From: GCA-2705995 sp048267965
Lineage (GTDB): Bacteria; Bacteroidota; Bacteroidia; Flavobacteriales_G; Salibacteraceae
NCBI GenBank assembly: GCA_048267965.1
Contig: JBLWWK010000014.1
Span: forward strand, 1-64,000
Length of the DNA: 64,000 bases
Reading direction: 5' to 3'
A program made the position numbers and the translations under genes. Position 1 is the stretch's first letter. Every line of letters starts with the position of its first letter. Positions 59,506-64,000 of this stretch are shown here, piece by piece. The notes beneath the pieces were generated by a model. That model had not been told where the DNA came from, did not search any database, and worked only from the letters and a program-made list of their open reading frames with translations.

Positions 59506-61538
59506 AAAAACTAGTAAGTATCGGTCTGTTGGCCGTTTCAAGTTGGTGTGCTTCGGCTCAAACCATGACTCCTGAGCTGCTTTGGAAACTTGGTAGAGTA
59601 AGCGGTAGCGCAGTTTCTCCAGATGGCGAATCGGTAATTTACGGTGTAACCCACTACAACCTAGAGCAAAACAAAGGCAACAGAGACCTCTATTTGCTCA
59701 ATTTAAAAACCGGAAAATCTGAGCAACTCACCTCTATGGAAGGTTCAGAATACAACGCCACCTTTTTAAACAATGGTGCTACCCTTTTCTTTATGAATGG
59801 CGGCAAGGGCTTCGAACTAGACATGGCATCTAAAAAAATTACCGAAGGCGCAGAAATTAGCAGAAGCGTAAGCAACATTAAATTTTCTGCTAATGGGCAA
59901 ACTGTAGTGATGACTTCAGAAGTGGAAACGTCAGAATCTACTGAGCAGATGTACCCGAATTTGCCACAAGCTAATGCGCTTATCTACGATGATTTAATGT
60001 ATCGCCATTGGGATCACTGGAGCGACAACAAAAGCTCTCATGTATTTATTGGCGATTACAAAGAAGCCACGCCTTCTCCTGGCCAAGATATTATGGAGGG
60101 CGAACCGTACGATTCTCCCTTGCAGCCGTTTGGCGGGTCTGATGATGTAATTATTTCTAACGATGGTTCATTGATTCTTTACGTTTCAAAAAAACTGGTG
60201 GGCGCAGATTACGCTCAAAGTACCAACTCAGACATCTATTTATACAACAGAGCAACGGGCGAAACAACCAACATCACTAGCCAAAACCCAGGCTACGATA
60301 TGCACCCTACTTTTCACCCGAAAAAACCCAACTTAATTCTGCACACCAGCATGGATGAGCCAGGTTACGAAAGCGACAAAAACGACCTTATTCTTAACAA
60401 TCCAGAAACAGGTGAGATGATTAATCTTACAAAAGATTGGGATTACACCGTTTCTTCTTATATGTGGCATCCAGATGGAGACAAAATCTACATTCAGGCG
60501 GCCATCAACGCAACTTACCAAGTTTTCGAATTAAGCTTACAGAAGGAACCAAGAATCAATTCTGCCAAACATATTCGTCAGATTTCTGAAGGAACCCACA
60601 ACATCAACCAAATAGTTGGCGTGGCAGGCAAGAATCTGATTGTAAGTAAACAAGACATGAATCATGCTTCTGAGTTGTATGCCTTAGACATCAAAAAAGG
60701 CGACTTAGAGCAGCTTACCCATGTTAACGATGCTATTTACAACTCTATTTCTACCAGCAAAGTAGAGAAGAGAATGGTTCCTACTACAGACGGGAAAGAA
60801 ATGCTTACCTGGGTAATTTACCCACCTGATTTTGATAGCACTAAAACCTACCCTACTTTATTGTATTGCCAAGGTGGTCCTCAAAGTGCTGTTTCTCAGT
60901 TTTATAGTTTCCGATGGAATTTTCAACTTATGGCAGCTAACGGCTACATTGTGGTGGCTCCTAACCGCAGAGGGTTACCCAGTTTTGGTGTAGAGTGGAA
61001 CGAAGCCATTTCGAAAGATTGGGGCGGTCAGCCAATGAAAGATTATTTAAGCGCCATTGATGCATTGGCGAAAGAACCTTATGTAGATCAAGATAATTTA
61101 GGTGCTATTGGTGCTAGCTATGGTGGTTATTCAGTTTATATGCTGGCCGGAATTCACGAAAACCGCTTTAAATCGTTTATTTCTCACTGTGGTTTGTTTA
61201 ACCTAGAAAGCTGGTACGGGTCTACCGAAGAGTTGTTTTTTGCTAATTACGATATTGGCGGAAATTACTGGCAGCCAACACCTCCGAAAAGTTATGAGTT
61301 GTTTTCACCACACAAATTTGCCGATAATTGGAACACACCCATGATGGTAATTCACGGAGGAAAAGATTTTCGTGTTCCTTACACTCAAGGGTTAGAAGCC
61401 TACCAAGTGGCACGATTAAAAGGCTTAAAAAGCAGATTGCTTTTCTTCCCAGAAGAAGGTCACTGGGTGTTACAACCGCAAAACGGAGTGCTTTGGCATT
61501 CAGAATTTTTTAAATGGTTAGACGAAACCCTCGATTAA
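59502..61538 (+). CDS. S9 family prolyl oligopeptidase-like peptidase, exported
   Basis: The 678-residue protein has a signal peptide (MKKLVSIGLLAVSSWCASAQ), a seven-bladed beta-propeller (about 30-420) and an alpha/beta hydrolase domain (about 430-678). The catalytic triad is visible: Ser (about 538) in GASYGGYS, Asp (about 621) in HGGKDFRVP and His (about 655) in EEGHWVL. It probably degrades peptides in the periplasm in the manner of DPP4 or acylaminoacyl peptidases. It follows a 70-residue protein gene with a 4-base overlap. Confidence 0.94.
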   Translation: MKKLVSIGLLAVSSWCASAQTMTPELLWKLGRVSGSAVSPDGESVIYGVTHYNLEQNKGNRDLYLLNLKTGKSEQLTSMEGSEYNATFLNNGATLFFMNGGKGFELDMASKKITEGAEISRSVSNIKFSANGQTVVMTSEVETSESTEQMYPNLPQANALIYDDLMYRHWDHWSDNKSSHVFIGDYKEATPSPGQDIMEGEPYDSPLQPFGGSDDVIISNDGSLILYVSKKLVGADYAQSTNSDIYLYNRATGETTNITSQNPGYDMHPTFHPKKPNLILHTSMDEPGYESDKNDLILNNPETGEMINLTKDWDYTVSSYMWHPDGDKIYIQAAINATYQVFELSLQKEPRINSAKHIRQISEGTHNINQIVGVAGKNLIVSKQDMNHASELYALDIKKGDLEQLTHVNDAIYNSISTSKVEKRMVPTTDGKEMLTWVIYPPDFDSTKTYPTLLYCQGGPQSAVSQFYSFRWNFQLMAANGYIVVAPNRRGLPSFGVEWNEAISKDWGGQPMKDYLSAIDALAKEPYVDQDNLGAIGASYGGYSVYMLAGIHENRFKSFISHCGLFNLESWYGSTEELFFANYDIGGNYWQPTPPKSYELFSPHKFADNWNTPMMVIHGGKDFRVPYTQGLEAYQVARLKGLKSRLLFFPEEGHWVLQPQNGVLWHSEFFKWLDETLD

Positions 61539-61560
61539 GATCGAAAATTCACTTTTTGAT

Positions 61561-61596
61561 AAGCCGCTTTAGCCTTAGTTAGAGCGGCTTTTTTTT
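61561..61596 (+). terminator. Rho-independent terminator after the S9 peptidase gene
   Basis: AAGCCGCT (61561-61568) pairs with AGCGGCTT (61583-61590) followed by a T run. The right arm lies inside the last codons of the convergent EamA gene (KKSRSN end), so one stretch serves as both coding sequence and terminator. Confidence 0.85.
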
Positions 61597-62438
61597 GAAA
61601 CAACATTTAAAACCACCCCTGAAATCACGAGGGCAATTCCGGCAAAAGTTACCCAACCGTGGGTGATGTCGAAAAGCAAGAAATCCCAGCCTAACGCAAA
61701 GAAAATGCCTACATATTTTAAGCTAGCAATTTTATTGGCGGCTTCGCTTTGCCACGCTTTGGTCATGTACACCTGAGCAATTTGGGTGAAAACACCCATT
61801 AATAACAGTAGGATCCAATCCCAGCCCATAGGTGTTTCCCAATAAAAGAAAGAGATAACTCCCATAACAGGTGTGGCAATCAGTGGGAAATACATAACCA
61901 CTACCACCGGATGGTCGGTATCTTTTACCTTTCTAATCATGTTATACGCCAAGCCTGCAAACACAGCAGAAACCACACCAGCCACAAAATAGATGGTTTC
62001 TACTTCGTTATCGAAACCTTTAATTAAACCGATGCCCGCAAAACTCAGCGCGAAGAACAGCCACTGAATGGCTTTCATGCGTTCTTTCAGAATAAAGATA
62101 GCGAAGAATGCAGTAAATGCCGGACTCAGGTATTGAATGGTAACAGCTGTGGCAATGGGCAAGTTTTGCAGTGTATAAAAGAAAAGGGAAAGCGCGGTAA
62201 CACCGAAAACACCTCTTAAAATTAAGTAGGTTTTGCTGTTTCCGAGCGGATTAACTTTGGCTCTTTTTAAAATCACTAAGCTAAGCGCCAAAGAAACCAA
62301 CGACCTAAAAAATACCAGTTCAGTTACAGGTAAATGTCCTAAAGCCTTTACGCAGAGTTGCATCAGCGAAAAAGCAAAAGACGAAATAAGCATGTATTTT
62401 ACCCCGTTTTTCAAGCCGTGCAAAGGTGATAAAATCAT
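61575..62438 (-). CDS. EamA/DMT family transporter
   Basis: The 287-residue protein has ten hydrophobic segments arranged as two EamA repeats (about 10-135 and 150-283), typical of drug/metabolite transporter permeases. LPVTELVFFRSLVSLALS and TVQYLSPAFTAFFAIFI-like segments fit the family. The substrate (amino acid, nucleoside or drug) cannot be inferred. Its end overlaps the terminator of the S9 gene. Confidence 0.9.
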   Translation of the reverse strand: MILSPLHGLKNGVKYMLISSFAFSLMQLCVKALGHLPVTELVFFRSLVSLALSLVILKRAKVNPLGNSKTYLILRGVFGVTALSLFFYTLQNLPIATAVTIQYLSPAFTAFFAIFILKERMKAIQWLFFALSFAGIGLIKGFDNEVETIYFVAGVVSAVFAGLAYNMIRKVKDTDHPVVVVMYFPLIATPVMGVISFFYWETPMGWDWILLLLMGVFTQIAQVYMTKAWQSEAANKIASLKYVGIFFALGWDFLLFDITHGWVTFAGIALVISGVVLNVVSKKSRSN

Positions 62439-62479
62439 TCAGTTTTTCGCTTAAAACAGAGAAGAACAAAACGGTTGCT

Positions 62480-62487
62480 TATCTTTG
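62480..62487 (+). promoter_or_regulatory. Bacteroidota -7 box (TATCTTTG) for gpsA
   Basis: TATCTTTG matches TAnnTTTG and lies 29 bases before the TTG start of gpsA. No -33 TTG at ideal spacing was found. Confidence 0.4.
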
Positions 62488-62516
62488 ATTTTGGTAACCA
62501 AAATTGAAAAATCACT

Positions 62517-63515
62517 TTGAGCAAGTTTCCTTCAGTAGTTGTAGTAGGAGGTGGAAGTTGGGCTTCTGCCATTGTTAAAATGTTGTCTGAAAATTTAGAC
62601 GAGGTTAATTGGTGGATGAGAAACGAAGAGTCTGCCAATCATCTTCGTAAATACAAGCACAACCCCAAATACCTGCAATCGGTTGAGTACGACATGAATA
62701 AAGTGAACGTGACCACCGATATTGAAGAGGTTGTTAAGAAGTGTGATCTAGTAATTATGGCTACACCTTCTGCTTTTTTGAATACCATCTTCGAAGATTT
62801 CCCGATCGAATTAATGGAAGGGAAAACCATTTTCTCTGCCATTAAAGGGATTGTTCCTGAATACAACGCTATTCCTGCACGGTATTTTCACAAAACTTTT
62901 CGCGTGCCTTACGAGAGTATCGGAATAATTTCTGGTCCTTGCCATGCAGAAGAGGTGGCCTTAGAGCGGTTAAGCTATTTAACCTTGGCATGTAAAGACC
63001 AAGAAAAGGCTTCTATGATGGCAGAAATGTTGAGCTGTCGCTACATTAAAACCACCGTTTCTGACGATTTATTCGGAACTGAGCTCAGCGCTGTATTAAA
63101 AAATATCTACGCTATTGCCAGCGGTATTTTCTCGGGCTTAGGGTACGGAGATAACTTCCAAGCGGTATTGGTAAGTAACGCCATTCAAGAAATAGAAAAC
63201 TTTAGTGATGCCGTAAATCCGCTACACAGAGATGTATTAACATCTGCTTATTTGGGTGATTTGCTGGTAACGGCTTATTCAAAATTCTCAAGAAACCGAA
63301 CGTTTGGTTTCATGATTGGGAAAGGCTATTCGGTAAAAACCGCTCAGTTAGAAATGGACATGATTGCCGAAGGCTACTACGCTGTGAAAAGCATTATGGA
63401 AATCAACAAGAAGTTTATGGTCGACTTACCCATTGTAGAAGCCGTTTACAACGTAATTTACGAAAAGATTTCACCCGTAGTTGAAATGCGCATCTTAGCC
63501 GATCGATTAAGCTAG
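62517..63515 (+). CDS. gpsA: Glycerol-3-phosphate dehydrogenase [NAD(P)+]
   Basis: The 332-residue protein has an N-terminal Rossmann fold (VVVVGGGSWASAIVKML) and a C-terminal helical domain. Catalytic Lys is in FSAIKGI and the second in ELSAVLKNIYAIASGI; GPCHAEEVALER is the family signature. It makes sn-glycerol-3-phosphate for phospholipids. The start is TTG: an in-frame stop (62505-62507) lies just upstream, and no ATG is available before the nucleotide-binding loop. It converges with uvrC, the two stops sharing the palindrome CTAG. Confidence 0.94.
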   Translation: MSKFPSVVVVGGGSWASAIVKMLSENLDEVNWWMRNEESANHLRKYKHNPKYLQSVEYDMNKVNVTTDIEEVVKKCDLVIMATPSAFLNTIFEDFPIELMEGKTIFSAIKGIVPEYNAIPARYFHKTFRVPYESIGIISGPCHAEEVALERLSYLTLACKDQEKASMMAEMLSCRYIKTTVSDDLFGTELSAVLKNIYAIASGIFSGLGYGDNFQAVLVSNAIQEIENFSDAVNPLHRDVLTSAYLGDLLVTAYSKFSRNRTFGFMIGKGYSVKTAQLEMDMIAEGYYAVKSIMEINKKFMVDLPIVEAVYNVIYEKISPVVEMRILADRLS

Positions 63516-64000
63516 TTTTCTTGTTGAAAATGTTGCTGAATAAGCTGTGCTTTGCTAAAACCAATCACAGCTTTTAAATCGTCAAAACTGGCTTCTTTCA
63601 CTCTTTTTACAGATTTGAAGGAACGCAACAACTCTAAAGCTGTTTTTTCTCCAATACCTTTGATGTTGTTCAATTCTGATTGAGTAGCCGCTTTGCTGCG
63701 CTTGTTTCTATGATGAGTAATTCCAAAGCGGTGCGCTTCGTTTCTTAATTGCTGAATAATCTTTAGCGATTCTGAGCGCTTGTCTAAATGCAATGGATAC
63801 GGATCTCCTGGGTAATAGATTTCTTCGAGCTTTTTGGCAATCCCGATAATGTTAATTGTTCCGCGTAAACCTAATTGTTCTAGTGCTTTAAGTGCAGACC
63901 CTAGTTGTCCTTTACCACCATCGATTACGATAAGTTGTGGCAATGGCTGCTCTTCTTCTAGTAGGCGTTTATACCTTCTAAATACTACTTCTTCCATACT
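63512..64000 (-). CDS. uvrC: Excinuclease ABC subunit C, C-terminal part (cut by window edge)
   Basis: The visible 160-odd residues are the 3' end of a longer gene that continues beyond 64000. They hold the RNase H-like second nuclease domain (LPQLIVIDGGKGQL, NEAHRFGITHHRNKRSKA) and the tandem helix-hairpin-helix domain (LNNIKGIGEKTALELL, VKEASFDDLKAVIGF), as in UvrC. UvrC cuts both sides of bulky lesions with UvrA and UvrB. The Met near 63997 is internal, not the start. Its stop shares CTAG with gpsA. Confidence 0.95.
   Translation of the reverse strand, partial: SMEEVVFRRYKRLLEEEQPLPQLIVIDGGKGQLGSALKALEQLGLRGTINIIGIAKKLEEIYYPGDPYPLHLDKRSESLKIIQQLRNEAHRFGITHHRNKRSKAATQSELNNIKGIGEKTALELLRSFKSVKRVKEASFDDLKAVIGFSKAQLIQQHFQQEN

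Noticed and set aside
1..64000. CRISPR arrays, tRNAs, rRNAs, transposases, prophage genes
   Set aside because: None was seen on reading both strands; the only repeats are the dispersed element, the palindromes and the 10-mer.

Overview
The window is low-GC chromosomal DNA from a member of the Bacteroidota, most likely a marine or freshwater Flavobacteriales of the Cryomorphaceae/Crocinitomicaceae type. This rests on type IX secretion C-terminal sorting domains on several secreted proteins, two TonB-dependent receptors, HmuY-type heme proteins, DUF3857/transglutaminase proteins, Bacteroidota-type -7 boxes (TAnnTTTG) before several genes, no obvious Shine-Dalgarno sequences, and a lysyl-tRNA synthetase with a C-terminal extension. 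Species cannot be named from sequence alone. No rRNA, tRNA, CRISPR array, transposase or prophage was seen.

Layout. 1-582: an intergenic repeat, then lipB. 1375-8598: three overlapping genes for a large MORN-repeat exported protein and two DUF3857/transglutaminase-like proteins, one lacking the catalytic Cys. 8644-10965: a serine hydrolase, a conserved small protein and a PolB-like 3'-5' exonuclease. 10968-13071 (minus): a GT2 glycosyltransferase and a multi-pass GT-C-like membrane protein. 13296-15954: an SDR protein without its catalytic Tyr, a flavin-reductase-like protein and a photolyase. 16080-17702: a SulP transporter. 17976-24731: a PhoX-like secreted protein, then a cytochrome c peroxidase, a redoxin, a cytochrome/copper-monooxygenase fusion and a CDF metal exporter. 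24740-27462 (minus): a PAS histidine kinase with its receiver. 27798-36838: a LuxR-type regulator and a complete heme-uptake locus (secreted HmuY-like protein, periplasmic binding protein, permease, ATPase, HmuS, TonB receptor, HmuY-like lipoprotein). 36839-37675: a repeat island. 37676-46492: a secreted NTF2-like protein, a LytS/LytTR pair and a divergent cluster of secreted proteins. 46543-53725: a DUF885 peptidase, an AraC regulator and a cluster of lipoprotein hydrolases and secreted unknowns. 53905-56917 (minus): PGI/PMI and a BtuB-like receptor. 57216-64000: lysS, small proteins, an S9 peptidase, an EamA transporter, gpsA and the 3' end of uvrC.

The most striking observation is not a gene. 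The 10-mer GGTAGGAACC (GGTTCCTACC on the other strand) occurs exactly 20 times, in both orientations, in coding and intergenic DNA, where well under one is expected by chance. Four more copies read GGTAGGATCC, and about a dozen and a half differ at one base. After the SulP gene one exact and one near-exact copy form an inverted pair folding into a terminator-like hairpin, the arrangement known for DNA uptake sequences in Haemophilus and Neisseria. This suggests an uncharacterised DNA uptake, Chi-like or other genome-wide signal in this lineage.
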